A DNA stretch of 64,000 nt from Ciborinia camelliae. Taxonomy: Eukaryota > Ascomycota > Leotiomycetes > Helotiales > Sclerotiniaceae. How positions within the stretch are numbered: the stretch's first letter is position 1; every line of letters starts with the position of its first letter. This document shows positions 13,890 to 25,499 of this stretch, piece after piece. The DNA lies in assembly GCA_025890175.1 (NCBI GenBank), contig JANPYM010000002.1, positions 1,688,091 to 1,752,090 of the forward strand. The letters are read 5' to 3'. A program made the position numbers and the translations under genes. The notes below the pieces were generated by a model. It saw nothing but the letters and a program-made list of their open reading frames with translations. It was not told where the DNA came from and searched no databases.

Positions 13890-16228
13890 GCGGATGGGTT
13901 TTGTTTGGGCATTTTGCACGGGATGGGAATGCTTGTTAGCACAAACAAAGGCTTTGCAGAATTACAGCAAAAGCCCTTTGATAAATGAAGATCCTTAAGC
14001 AAATCTTTGACCGTCACACGGAGCGCTCCTTGTGATGATTATTTCTCTCGCTCAGATGTCCTATTCGCTACTTTTGATCTCCACGATATCGGTCTCGCTT
14101 TTGAAAGGATTCAAATACGTGCAGGTCTGGAAAGTGTTTTTGTGGCGTTTATAGGCGGTCCGTCTACCAAAGGGTTGCGACGGAGAGTTGCCGCTCGGAA
14201 TTGTTCAATATACCCCAGGGCCAAGTCAATTCTTCGCAGCATTCGACAATATTATAGAGGCAACCTTGCGAATCCATATGTGGACTCTAGCTCTCCATTT
14301 TCAAAATCCCACCCAATTCTCAATCTGTTCAACTGCCCCGTATCATTTTGCCTACTCTGAAATTTTGCTGTCACTTCTAGTCACAATGATACATGATCAA
14401 AAATCCCAAGTCTTTCGGCCCATGAAAATTCTTGTTCATGTTTAATACCTCTGACATTTCATACCTCTTGCTCTGTATGTATGTTTGTATGTTCATGTGA
14501 GAAGTTTGAGTCCACCACCATCACCATGAACAAGTCAGCCTATCTCATTTCATCCAAATAGTAATGAGTGCAACAGTTTCGCCCCGAACATACTTTTTGT
14601 GGGGGGTCTAAAACATCGTCGGTATGTCAGCTTAGAGATAAATCACTGTCAATTGAGAATATCTATGCTTCTATGCTTTCCAGTAACTCTTGGACTTAGT
14701 TTCAGGTTGATGATCTAGCTTAAGCGTAGCACTTTGGGGTTCAACCTTTAGACCGCCTTAATTCAGATAGATAGATTTAGACTACATTCTGCCTAGATTT
14801 GAAGAACAGAATTTTGTCTCTACTGACACTAATACTGCGGAATTTCCCTCGAGTCCACTCACTCTTTTCCCCTTGAAGATTCTTATGATATGGGCAGTTC
14901 AATTTTGACTATTCACCTTCTATATGTTAAATGCGGATCTATTGGCACTTCCCAAATTGTGGCTAGAAACCCTTTTAACTCGCAGTTTGACTTTTTGTCC
15001 ATCGACTCTCATTCCGAGCCATTTCCCGTGTATATATATGAGGCTCCTTTGATGACGCAATACCCTAAATTGATCCCTTAGGACTTGAAAGGGAATCATG
15101 CAGATATCGATGTAAACGTTTTTAATTACGTCCTTTATAGCTGGGCGAATTGGTAAATCTGCATCCTTCTATGCTGGTAGTTTCGTTTAATGCGGGGCTA
15201 GGGAAGTGATTTGATTTGAATGAGATGGAGAAATACCTACATACATGTCGGCTGCATCCGATGAAGCTATTCGTTAGTACCGTCACTAACCTCTCCTGAT
15301 ACTAATCACAGCCTATCCTACTGACTTATATATCAAGTGCGATTTGTTAGACCTTACTACTCACAATCAACTGACTTGTCCAAATCCAGACCTATCCAGA
15401 TCAACATCTAGCTCACCAACACAAAATTGTTGCGCATCTGTCCAATCTCGAAATAGACATCATTCTTCTGAAGAATCCAATAAACTTTCGAGCGCAAAGA
15501 CATACTCTGAATTACTCAATATTAAATCTAATGGCTCCAACGCACAAATAGATGACTCGACGAAATTCTGTCTTGCGTGCTTGAACTCCAAATACGGCGT
15601 ATACAAAATATGCCTCACTCTGGTAAGGCATATTGGATTTATAATACGTATTCTAATAAATGATATTAGATTCCATATCACCGGCATTATTGAGTATTTT
15701 ATACAATATTGCATATCACTAAAAATATTTTGAAATACTGGAATAATACAGCTTCAATACAAGTATTAAAATGCCGTACGATATGAGCAATCCTCTCTAT
15801 AGAATAAATTATATGAAATATCTATCCATCGGCATTTCCAGCCTAGTGGAATAGCGTACGATCTGTGTCGAGCTAACGTCGTTAAGCTGTATAGTCTACC
15901 GAAAACATAGTCATTCAACCGCACCATTATGCGAAGAAAGTACTTGAGCTAGAAGAAAAGACTCGGAGCAAAATCATTGAAGGGTACGCATCAATTTCCA
16001 ACTGAAAAAGAATTCACGATATACTTAAAGCCATTCTTGCTCCTGTGCTCCTCTTCTTCTCCAGTTACACTCACCGGTATATTATAACAGCAATATACGC
16101 TTTCAACGTCATAATTGTATCTCAATACGGTATACCATATTTACCTATATTTCGACCGACTCATCTACACGCAACACACACACACACACACACACATATA
16201 TCAAGATCAGACTTGATTGTTCGCCATC
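13890..16228. other. Long intergenic region, AT-rich in its right half
   Basis: 2.3 kb with no gene I can support. Overlapping ORFs of 60-130 codons (for example 14007-14360 and 15344-15733) have no recognisable motifs. The stretch 15600-15860 is visibly AT-rich. A run of CA dinucleotides lies at 16173-16195, just before the next gene. Confidence 0.45.
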
Positions 16229-16951
16229 ATGTCTCCAAATCTCCGTCTCGCGGCTCACAGATTGGTCCACCCCAGAGAATGGAAGATTTTCAAGGTGAAA
16301 AAGGAACCTTCCAAAGAATTGATATACCAAACTACCCCCGTGCCTGGCATATATAGCATCGACGAAATGGGAACAGGCTTCCTCGTTGCCATCCAACCAA
16401 TAAGCGGCAAAAGAGACATTGACAAGATATTTGAAGTTTGCCCTTGCGGTAATTATATCACTGCCTCCTCAGACCATCCCTCTTCCACCACCAACAAGTC
16501 TAGCAAGAGCCCCGCGGCCGAGCCATTTATTGGCTGCAGATTCCTTCGTTATCCACCAAAAGTCCAATACTGCAAGATCATGGATCGGCAGGTATTCACT
16601 GGCGAGCTAGAGAAGAGATATGTCGCCTTCGAATATGCCAAAGGCGAAGTTTTGCACTTGTTTCGCCTGGACCATCCATACATTTATGTTGAGATTGCAT
16701 ATGAAAAGAAGGGAAAGAATGGAGAGCTGTCAAATGTACCCAAGATACCCAGAAATCATAAGGGTATTAATGGGGACTTCTGGCATTCTACCAGGAGCAT
16801 TAATCCCTTCAGAAGAATGGGGGTAGAAGAGGCGCAAAAGGCCAGAGAAGAAATGGCGAAGAAGGGAAGGGATATTTGGTGGTGTGAGAAAGGAGATGAA
16901 CCTTATATGAAGGTTCTGAGATATGTACAAAGCCCTATATGTTTAGATTAA
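16229..16951 (+). CDS. Unrecognised conserved-looking fungal protein
   Basis: A single-exon frame of 240 aa. The ATG at 16229 is chosen because the longer frame opens only with TTG. The protein begins MSPNLRLAAHRLVHPREWKIFKVKKEPS. It contains FEVCPCGNYITASSD and FIGCRFLRYPPKVQYCKIMDRQVF, a mix of Cys and aromatic residues. A basic helical region (EEAQKAREEMAKKGRDIWW) lies near the end. No signal peptide or membrane segment is evident and I recognise no domain. Codon use and the length of the open frame support a real gene; the function is unknown. Confidence 0.6.
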   Translation: MSPNLRLAAHRLVHPREWKIFKVKKEPSKELIYQTTPVPGIYSIDEMGTGFLVAIQPISGKRDIDKIFEVCPCGNYITASSDHPSSTTNKSSKSPAAEPFIGCRFLRYPPKVQYCKIMDRQVFTGELEKRYVAFEYAKGEVLHLFRLDHPYIYVEIAYEKKGKNGELSNVPKIPRNHKGINGDFWHSTRSINPFRRMGVEEAQKAREEMAKKGRDIWWCEKGDEPYMKVLRYVQSPICLD

Positions 16952-18086
16952 CCTCTTGTTATCTGGGGACTTGGACTATATCTACTGTAGAGAGGGGATT
17001 TGATGGTTTTTGGGCGTCTCATGTCAACGAAGATATCCTTTATGCCCAGTTGGCATAAAGTAATGTATGGCGATTGCTGTTGCACTTTCACCTGCACTTG
17101 CATATTAATTAAGATCAATTTCATAACATCGATCAATGACTCCCGAGACAAACTTGAGATGAACATTCAAGAGGCTACTGGCCTTCTTTCTAAGCCAGCA
17201 TCATAGCTGAGTAGCCAGATTCCATCTGAAGCCTGAGAATGGCTTTTCTCTCAAACAAAATAACCTTACCAGACACAATGGAAACTTCTGGTGAAATCAT
17301 AACCATGTATCAAAACATGAAAAATTGAGAATATAATTGTTCCCGATAAACTTTCGATGTCAAAGTTATACGCGAACCCACAATTAAATCTATTCGACCA
17401 ACGAGAATGCGGCATTGATGATATGATTCTTCTTAAAAATACCTAGCTGGAGATGTTGAATGTTCGACATCGACAGATATATATAGGTACATACATATAT
17501 ACGTATATATACAAATATACATACCTACATACATACATATATGTATTATCTTTCATCTTTTACTACGAACGATGCTTTTATGTCATCCATACTATATTGT
17601 CAGCACATAACATAATAACAATGGCATTATTGCTGAATCGGAAGCTGCATGAAGATGAAGATGTATCTATTATTAGGGGTTCTTACACCGTTTGCCGACA
17701 TCAAACAGGGGTAAAGAATGCCGTTCACATGGTTACCATGAGGATCTCCATCGCGCCTACTCGTATAGTATGTATGACTTACTGGGACTGCTTGCGCCCT
17801 GCTGAAATTAAACTCCTTCAATGCTAATTTAAACTCTAGGATGCAAGGAATATCAGTATCTATCAACCCCTCCTCAATTTAAATACAAAGTCAAGTGCTT
17901 TCGTTGCACAATTGAAAGAGAAATTACATTCGCCAAGTCTATGTTGAAGTTCGAAAGTACTTATCGCGCCAAATTACGAAAGTCGCACAGCTGCAGTCTT
18001 TGTCTTGAAATATAAGCAATACCTTCTGGATCACGACAGTCACTACTACACGGTCTCATGACCATAGCACAACACACGACGAGCTC
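16952..18086. other. Intergenic region with TA/ATAC microsatellite
   Basis: 1.1 kb without a supported gene. Between about 17476 and 17546 the sequence is a degenerate mixture of ATAT and ACATAC tandem units. The small ORFs crossing it are products of that low complexity. Confidence 0.5.
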
Positions 18087-18834
18087 ATGTCGGCAACAAT
18101 AACACTCACGATGTCGCAGACGTCAGGGACTGAAGCTGCGTGTCCGAATTGTGGAATGGCTTTACCGCATAACAGTTCCGAGATTGCAGCAGATGCGCAG
18201 AAACAAATTGAGGAGTTACAAGCTCAAGTAAGGTTACTGACAGATAAAGCAACCGCCGCAGGTAGGTTTCTCCTCATCAACCTTTGACATACTGAGACTC
18301 ACGATAATGTTAGTGGATAAATGGGCAGACTACGAAGACGAAATTCAATCACTCAAGACCGCGACGCAGTTTCAGCAAACCCCAGAACCTCCGCGTGCCA
18401 CAACACCAACACAAGGGTTTCCAGAAGACCGAACTGGAAGCCCAGGTCGCTTTTCATATCTGCCTGTTCAGAATCGATTTTCTTCTCTGCTATCTCGCAA
18501 GTCTACTCCAAATCTACAAGCCCAACCTCCGCCAACACCAAAAACACCATCTACAACAGAATTAGAAGCGGCTTTAACAAGAGAGCAAGGTTTACGGCAG
18601 GCAGCGGAGGGCAAATTAAATGAATCCAGTGTCGAATTAGAAGAGTTGACCGCACAGCTATTCACACAAGCCAATGAAATGGTCGCTACGGAGCGGAAAG
18701 CGAGGGCGAAACTCGAAGAGCGAGTTGAGCTCTTGGAAAAAAGAGATGTGGAAAAGAGAAAGCGGCTGGAGAGGCTTGAAGGTGCGGTACAAAGAATTGA
18801 AAGAGTCAGGGGTCTTTTGGCTCCGGGAAGATGA
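18087..18834 (+). CDS. Sec2-domain Rab guanine-nucleotide exchange factor-like protein
   Basis: Two exons, 18087..18261 and 18314..18834, give 231 aa. The GTAGGT donor and TTAG acceptor restore frame as A/VDKWADYEDEI. A CxxC pair (CPNCGMALP) lies near the N-terminus, followed by a coiled coil. A Pro/Ser/Thr-rich linker precedes a second coiled coil, VELEELTAQLFTQANEMVATERKARAKLEE, which matches the Sec2p/Rabin domain that opens Sec4/Rab8 GTPases on secretory vesicles. Yeast Sec2 is much longer; here the stop falls just after the coiled coil. The protein is therefore a domain-only form, or a 3' exon is missed. Exchange activity is inferred from the family. Confidence 0.75.
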
Positions 18835-19165
18835 GAGAAAAGAACATGAAGATACGACTGAATGCATGAGGATAAGACAACGTGGAGCGCTGGTTATTAA
18901 AAAGGGCATTTGGAGTTATGTGAAAATGCGGCAGAAGGTCGCATCTTCGAGTCATACAAAATCATCTAAAGATACAGCGCAATTTATACCCCCCGAGATA
19001 TCTTCAACAACAATAACAACAACAGCACGAATTCCAATCTCTTGTCAACATCATTCCCAAGCAGCCAAGTTTCACAATGCCGAGTCACGACCGCAGAATC
19101 ACTATCCTCCACGCCCAAGACTCCGCGATGTATATAAACCAACCTATATACCTGCAGCCTCGGAA

Positions 19166-19357
19166 ATGGAGATTTGGCTAACAGAGCTTTGGAAGGACTT
19201 TCTCCTTGAACCTACGCCTTACCTGGTTATGTCCGCTACCTTTTACTTGGGCCTCTTTATGATATTGTTACATTATTATTCGTCAATTTGGAATATTGCG
19301 TACTTTTTCTTCCAACTAATACCTTGGGATGACGATTTTGGAGCTCCCGGTCATTGA
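19166..19357 (+). CDS. Possible small membrane protein
   Basis: A 63-aa frame from the ATG at 19166: MEIWLTELWKDFLLEPTPYL, then a hydrophobic helix (VMSATFYLGLFMILLHYY), a second aromatic hydrophobic stretch (IWNIAYFFFQLIPW) and an acidic end DDDFGAPGH. The open frame runs upstream past the ATG into low-complexity DNA, so a spliced longer N-terminus is possible. The composition suggests a real transmembrane protein with one or two helices. I do not recognise it. Confidence 0.4.
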   Translation: MEIWLTELWKDFLLEPTPYLVMSATFYLGLFMILLHYYSSIWNIAYFFFQLIPWDDDFGAPGH

Positions 19358-19634
19358 TTTTGACTATACCTTATGATGCATTTGTTTGGAGCGTGTTAGA
19401 TATGATACCCTGCTTGTATATATGTTTTCGGGAGTTTTTTAACCTGCCAGGTGGAGGTAGATTAGTATCCACCATTAATACCAAATAGCCTTCAAAATCA
19501 TCATATTCGTATTCATTAAGTACCAGACGATAAAAAGTAAGGTTGGAGGTATCTTATTCCACTAGAAAATCTCACTGCTATGCAACGCCAGTAGCTCTTG
19601 AGCAAGAACCCCAACTACTCACCCTCTAAGCACC

Positions 19635-20430
19635 TCACTTCCCAATCGTCAAAAACAACCGATCACCCACATCTCCCAATCCCGGCTTAATCATGCCCTT
19701 CTCATTAACCTCCTCATCCACTCCCGCACACCAAATTTCTGTTCCCTCAGGCCACTCACTGGCCGCATTTTGTAAACCTGGTAACGCAGCCAAGATACTC
19801 ATCACGATAATTCTCTTGACACCCCATTCCCTCAATGTGCGGATAGCAGCAGCACAAGTACCTCCCGTAGCAATAACAGGATCGAGTAAGATAGCGAGTT
19901 CCGAAGCGGAGGAATTGGGGGGTGTTGGAGGGGAAGAAGCGGGAGGAGCGTGGTAGGGGAGATTGTTGTAGTATTCGACGGGTTCAAGGGTGGTGGGTTC
20001 GCGGAAGAGACCGAGGTGGTGGATGGGAGTGGGGGCGGGGAGGAGCGTTTGTAAGGCTTCGACCATGGAAAGGCCGGAGCGGAGGATGGGGATTAGGGAG
20101 ATGGAGGTGGGGGTAATGGTTGTGGTTGTATACTCATATCCTAGGGGTGTTTTGGCCTGTTGGTTGTTATGTTAGTTAGATTGAGGATCTGAGCTAGTGA
20201 GGGGTAAGGGAGAGAGGGAGAGAGGGATGGGGGGAATGTAAGATTACAATTGGGCCTTTGGAAACGGTAAGTCCAGCAGCGGTAGCTTCACATGCTATTA
20301 TCAATGAGATGTCATTAACAAGAGCTTTGGTTTCGCGGGTATTGGCCTCGCTGGATCGTAATTGTGAGAGTTTGGCTTGGAGACATGGATGAGTGGAGAT
20401 GTGAACGTTGGGTGGGAGTGGTTGATTCAT
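19635..20430 (-). CDS. FUR1: Uracil phosphoribosyltransferase
   Basis: Two exons, complement(19635..20156, 20248..20430), give 234 aa. Intron is 91 bp, phase 0. The N-terminus reads MNQPLPPNVHISTHPCLQAKLSQLR and continues RDISLI-like through NDISLIIACEATA. After the intron come ISLIPILRSGLSMVEA and HHLGLFREP, then the PRPP-binding loop LLDPVIATGGT (about residues 152-161), and a C-terminal GDVGDRLF uracil-binding region. The enzyme makes UMP from uracil and PRPP in pyrimidine salvage. Oddity: a Pro/Ser-rich insert (PPASSPPTPPNSS) sits between YYNNLP and the PRPP loop, longer than in the yeast enzyme as I know it. Confidence 0.93.
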
Positions 20431-20907
20431 TTTGAAGCTTTGCGCAATTAATGTTTGAGATGTGAAGATGTGAAGATGTGAAGATGTGAAGATACGAAGA
20501 TACAAAGGTATTGTTGATCTTGAACAACAAATGGTTGAAGCCAATGAATAGAAGTGAAATTTATATTCCTTTGTTTATGTAAATGTGGATGAATAGGTAA
20601 GAACTAAGGTTCCTACCTACCTAGGTAGGAACGTAGGTGTTGCTTGCTTCGCATGCGGTGTATTATTCCCGTCACTTCAGACAGCTTCCAACCTCACACC
20701 TGCACCTCTTATCAGTGGAACTGGGGCCTTATCAATTTATCAATCGCAACCTGGGAAATGGGCGGTTCCCGAGTTGAGTGGATCTTCTGTAAAATCCAAC
20801 TTTAAAAAGACGGCAGCCGGTGAGCCTTGTTATTAGGTGACGTTAATTTCTCTTACTCAATGCGATTTGGATAATGTCAACGGGCGTATCGCAACCTCCA
20901 ATGGATA
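20431..20907. promoter_or_regulatory. Divergent promoter region FUR1 / fluoride exporter
   Basis: 477 bp between divergent start codons. An 8-bp tandem array (GATGTGAA, six units, the last two drifted) lies at 20459-20506 in what should be the FUR1 leader. A CCTACCTAGGTAGG palindrome lies near 20613-20630. A 19-bp stretch around 20735-20750 repeats TTATCAATT. Confidence 0.4.
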
Positions 20908-22524
20908 ATGGCGACATCGAATGCAATTACCGGTGATGCCGGACGCTCACGAGAAGCACAAGATGGAGTATATGATACCCCCGGCGATTATTCTCGACTC
21001 GACGAGGTTGCTGCACCAGCACCAGTACAAAATACAGACAACAACACTCTGCGACAAAGCCAATCTCTAGGACGTACAAGTAGCAGAAGGCAAACGTCAC
21101 GTCGCCGCGCAAGTCGAGCTTCTAAACCAGATAGCGAATACGATATCCCGGACGATTATGCCCAACTAAATGAACTTGCCACACCTTCGCCAGTGGAGAA
21201 TCCCCGCGAAGACCCGATATACCGACATAAATCCTTAGAGGAAGCCAAGACCGAAGAACAAGAATACGAACAGGATCGTAGGGAACAAGAACGCAAAAGA
21301 CGAGATAGCATTAATAGAGGGGAAAGGCCACCCGAAGAAGAGAAGAAAGGTGCCGGTGCCAGGAAGGTCTCGAAATTATCAACACAAATATATACTATTT
21401 CATATCTGATTCTATTTTCGATATTCGGAACACTTGCTAGACTAGGTCTTCAGGCCATTACATTTTATCCTGGAGCCCCTATCATCTTCAGCGAACTATG
21501 GGCAAACGTTGGAGGAAGTTTGTTGATGGGTTTCCTGAGTGAGGACAGGATGTTGTTTAAAGAGGAATGGGGAACAGCTGTCTATCATCAAAAAATCCAA
21601 GAGTGGAAAGCTAAAGTCAAAGATGAAGAAAACGGTTCTGGTTCATCAGGCGTGGAACAAGCATCTGATTTACAAGCCGCCAAAAAAGCACATGCTGCGA
21701 CTAAAAAGACTATTCCTTTGTATATAGGTCTTGCAACGGGGTTTTGTGGTAGTTTCACTTCTTTTTCGTCGTTTATTCGAGATACCTTTTTGGCGCTTTC
21801 GAACGATTTGCCAAGTCCCCTGAATCATCCGCAGGACTATAGTCCAGTGATGGCGAGCACAACCAGTACTGTGAGTCGAAATGGAGGGTATTCGTTTATG
21901 GCCACGTTAGCTGTTATTATCACGACGGTTTCGTTGTGCTTGTCGGCGCTATTTTTCGGTGCCCATCTTGCTATCCTTTTGGAACCATATACGCCCAGTT
22001 TATCCTTCAACAAGTCCCGCAAGTATTTGGATCCTTTTGCGGTGTTTTTAGCATGGGGTTGCTGGCTTGGTGCAGTTTTTCTTGCTATTTTCCCACCTGA
22101 TAGAAATGATGCACCGCCTGAGATATGGAGAGGTCGCGCCGTCTTTGCTCTTGTATTCGCACCCATTGGCTGTCTAGGCCGCTTCTACGCTTCCATCTAC
22201 TTGAATGGCAAACTCTCCTCATTTCCTCTCGGAACATTTGCAGTCAACATGTTTGGAACGGCTATACTGGGTATGGCGTATGATTTACAACATGTACCAT
22301 TAGGAGGTGTAATAGGGTGTCAGGTGCTACAAGGAATAGAAGATGGTTTTTGTGGATGTCTGACGACGATCAGTACGTGGGTGGCAGAGTTGAGTTCGTT
22401 GAGAAGGAGTCATGCTTATAAGTATGGACTGGCGAGTGTGCTTGGGGGACTTGCTTTAATGGTTGTTATCATGGGCAGTTTTAGATGGACGCATGGATTT
22501 GAGGGGTTGGTATGCACGCATTAG
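20908..22524 (+). CDS. FEX1: Fluoride export protein (double CrcB/FEX)
   Basis: Single exon, 538 aa. The first ~155 residues are hydrophilic, with two near-repeats of YD-P-DYxxLxE-A-PxPV (VYDTPGDYSRLDEVAAPAPV and EYDIPDDYAQLNELATPSPV). Two CrcB-type repeats follow. Repeat one has FGTLARLGLQ, FSELWANVGGSLLMGF and GFCGSFTSFSSF. Repeat two has APIGCLGRFYAS, LGTFAVNMFGTAIL and GIEDGFCGCLTTISTWV. The GGS/NxxG and Phe-box residues typical of fluoride channels are visible. Eukaryotic FEX proteins are fused dimers that pass fluoride out across the plasma membrane. About eight or nine membrane helices are expected. The ATG at 20908 is chosen; nearby ATGs at 20875 and 20901 are in other frames. Confidence 0.94.
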   Translation: MATSNAITGDAGRSREAQDGVYDTPGDYSRLDEVAAPAPVQNTDNNTLRQSQSLGRTSSRRQTSRRRASRASKPDSEYDIPDDYAQLNELATPSPVENPREDPIYRHKSLEEAKTEEQEYEQDRREQERKRRDSINRGERPPEEEKKGAGARKVSKLSTQIYTISYLILFSIFGTLARLGLQAITFYPGAPIIFSELWANVGGSLLMGFLSEDRMLFKEEWGTAVYHQKIQEWKAKVKDEENGSGSSGVEQASDLQAAKKAHAATKKTIPLYIGLATGFCGSFTSFSSFIRDTFLALSNDLPSPLNHPQDYSPVMASTTSTVSRNGGYSFMATLAVIITTVSLCLSALFFGAHLAILLEPYTPSLSFNKSRKYLDPFAVFLAWGCWLGAVFLAIFPPDRNDAPPEIWRGRAVFALVFAPIGCLGRFYASIYLNGKLSSFPLGTFAVNMFGTAILGMAYDLQHVPLGGVIGCQVLQGIEDGFCGCLTTISTWVAELSSLRRSHAYKYGLASVLGGLALMVVIMGSFRWTHGFEGLVCTH

Positions 22525-23806
22525 AGGTCGGAAAGCGGGTGTTTAACGAGGATGATAATACAATGTTTGGAATTAATGTTCGGGTAGAATACTTTTTTCG
22601 GAGGTTTGGAGTTGCTGTGTACAAAATAATATGCTGGGACGTCTGGACGTATACGATATGATCCGGGAGATAATCGGATGATATATCAAGTTAATACCAA
22701 TTTCGTTTTGTTGCATGTATAGGTACCTATCTACAATAATTTCCTGTATAATTCAAAAGAATGCCCTTGGAAGACTAATTTTGGTACTTCCATCGATTCT
22801 GCCGCGTCTTTTTTTTAATTGAAATGATACGTTCTTCAATTTGTCATCCCGTCCAACACAAGCTTTGAAATTCAACGCCTACCAGAGCATTCACAATGCA
22901 GATTACATATCCATCCTATCCCTCGAACCATAATCTCTCATCATTTGGCTCCAGTAGAGTTCTTTAAAACACCAAGGCATCCTAGGTAGTTAGCATACTG
23001 AGATGATGTACTCGCAATGTATCCATCTATGGAAAGGCAGTCTTGAAAGTTACGGGCAAGCTTCGCGTGTTGGGGCTCAATCTAGTATTTGAAATGGTTG
23101 GAGAAATATTAAGTCGAGGGCTTTGGTAGCACATGATGGATCGGATAGTTTGAAGCTTTTTGTGGGGGGTTGGGCGGCTGTCAAGATACCTGCAATTGTG
23201 AATGGGGAGATCAGAGTTTGGATGATGGGAAGCTGTCCTAGATGTTGGGTTGAGATGTGTCTTGGGGTATTAGGAATCGCGGAGAATTCGATGGTATGAG
23301 GAGACTGACTCCTTGGAAGTTCGTCAATATACTCATTGTCACGAATGTCAAGGGGTGTATTTAGATGTTTGAGGATCATGGTCTGAGTTGTGGATTGGTG
23401 TTATATGCTGGTCGAAAAGGGTTCATATGAAGAATAATCTTAGCATCGCGAGCAGATGGAACTGGGCAATACAATGCATTAAAGAGTCTCATTTGACCCC
23501 CAACCAAATTCTAACCCTGACGTAGAGAGCCGAACATCTTCGTCTTGTTGGATTGCTTTTATTACTTTGCTATGCCTGGTTTGTCCAATTTTCTGTTAAC
23601 TCTTGATATATGCTCACAATAATGGCACGGGAATGTAAAGACGAATGGAGATGAACAGATAATATTTGGAGCTAATATTTGGGAAGTAGAATAGAAAGTG
23701 CCGGCCGGTATGAAATAGCTTGCCATTCCAAATTCCTTTGGGGGAATCGAGAAAAAAAAACAATTATCCATCAACGAGTGTACGTCCGACCAAAGCCAAT
23801 AGTCCT
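22525..23806. other. Intergenic region, no gene supported
   Basis: 1.28 kb between the fluoride exporter and the first P450 stop. A 100-codon minus-strand frame at 23077-23379 begins with a true ATG but has no motif and could be chance. Short homopolymers lie at 22809-22817 and 23752-23761. Confidence 0.45.
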
Positions 23807-25499
23807 TTAATCGGTAAGATCCTCAAGAGCCACCGCAAAGATCATCTCCGAATCCCTCAAACCAAAAGCCCACCTCACATCCTCAAAGCCCTTTCTCACC
23901 TCAACCTCCACCTCGATATCCGTATCGGGCTCCATCACAACAGCCGCCACGTTCGTGTTATCTGTTTTCGGCAACACCCACTCCCCTTTCTTCGGCTTCA
24001 TGTCAAAGCGCATGATAAACATAGACACCACCGCCAATATTTCATTTGTCGCGAAATGTCGGCCGGGACATAACGTGGTGCCTCCACCAAATCCACGGAA
24101 CGCAGCCGGGTTGGTGCGTTTCACGTTTTTGTCTTTGAGAAATCGTCGGGGGTTGAAGGCTTGGACGTCGGAACCCCAGATTCGGGAGTCCATGTGAATG
24201 GTACGACTGGGCATTTGAATCATGGCCGATTTCTTCAATAGCCACTTGTTATCGAGCACTGTATCTTCCATGACTTCGCGAACGGAAGTGCCCATGGATC
24301 GATGACGGAGAGATTCCTGGAAGGTTGAGAGCAGAAGAGGACAGCTCGTTTTCACATTCGTGATGTCGAGACTTCGAACGGTTTTGCCATTTTCATCGGT
24401 CCTCGTTTCGACCACGGCTCCCACTTCCTTGCGAATTTCTTCCAAGAGTTCCGGCTCCGAGTAGAGGAAGAACATTAACCAGAAGAGGGCAGGGGCCGTG
24501 TTGACGAGAATGGCGATTGAACCACCGACTTCGTATCGGGCGATATCTTCGATGGAAACACCGTTCTTGGCGCTGGTTGCAAAGCGGTTCTGAATAAGGA
24601 TAGAGCCTTCTTTGTGACCTCCTGCCTTGAAATACCTTTCAAAAGCTTGTGCCACCTTGGCTCGTGCTGCGATACCTTTCCGAGCGAAGACCGATGGGAG
24701 AATACCAACAAGAATAGTCATCAATTGAGTTTCGAACTGCCTAATCGAAACATCAGCCGTTGTATTCACGGAGACTATTGCACCCAAACATACCAGAAGC
24801 TGTCTTGGATCTCTTGATCCTTGAAAGGATTCTGAGGTCCATAAACGGAGTTAGTGGTGGCTCTAGTAACAACATTACGAAGCCATTCCGAGAGCTTGAT
24901 ATTTGCCATGTCCCTGCCAGCTGGAATCAGACCATCCAAAGATCCTGCAATATTTTGAATCATCACTCTGTTCATTGCATCCAGGCCCGCACCGGGTGAA
25001 AGGGCGGATTTCATAGCTGGATATGATTCCATGGATAGACCCCAATCGCCATCATCGCCATTGACATTTGTCATGAGGATTTTATGTGCTTCTTCACTAA
25101 CGCCACAAATTTGATTTGCGAATTTGGCTTCAATGGGAGGAAAGGCGAGGAGCTTGGGCAGTTTTTGGATTGTCTGGATCAGCTCTGGTGTGTTGACTAT
25201 GTACATTTTGGTGTTTGGCATAGTGAGGGTGAAGATGGGGAGAAGACTCTGTTGGCTAGAGGCCATGTTAGATATGGATGGGTATTTTTCAAAGTAGAGG
25301 TGATATACCTTAAGTCAACATAGTAGTTGAACTTGCTTCGCATTAGACCAATGACATGTCCGACATAGGGAATACTGGTTTGAGCAGCAGGTGGCTCGCG
25401 AGCATCAAGCCTGGAGACTAACATAGTAGAGAACATGAAGTAAGTTCCTATACCCACAGCCAGAATGGCTATTGAAGAGTTGATTGAAATACCGTCCAT
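23807..25499 (-). CDS. Cytochrome P450 (CYP7/CYP8-like fold group)
   Basis: Three exons, complement(23807..24740, 24794..25255, 25309..25499), give 528 aa. Introns are 53 bp each. Start ATG is at 25497-25499; the frame opens earlier only with TTG. An N-terminal membrane anchor (SIAILAVGIGTYFMFSTMLV) precedes a Pro-containing hinge (SIPYVGHVIGLM). Hallmarks are ExxR as E360-SLR363, PERF-type FNPRRF, and the heme loop FGGGTTLCPGRHFA with Cys442. The I-helix lacks the usual AGxDTT and reads GGSIAILVNTAPALFW, as in the CYP7/CYP8 and some fungal sterol/prostanoid-type P450s. That may mean an atypical oxygen-activation step. ER-bound monooxygenase; substrate unknown. Upstream is a 1.5-kb spacer, then a second P450. 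Confidence 0.92.

Noticed and set aside
18674..19357. 227-codon plus ORF beginning inside the Sec2-like gene
   Set aside because: Its first half is an out-of-frame shadow of the Sec2 coiled coil; only the last 63 codons are kept as a possible gene.
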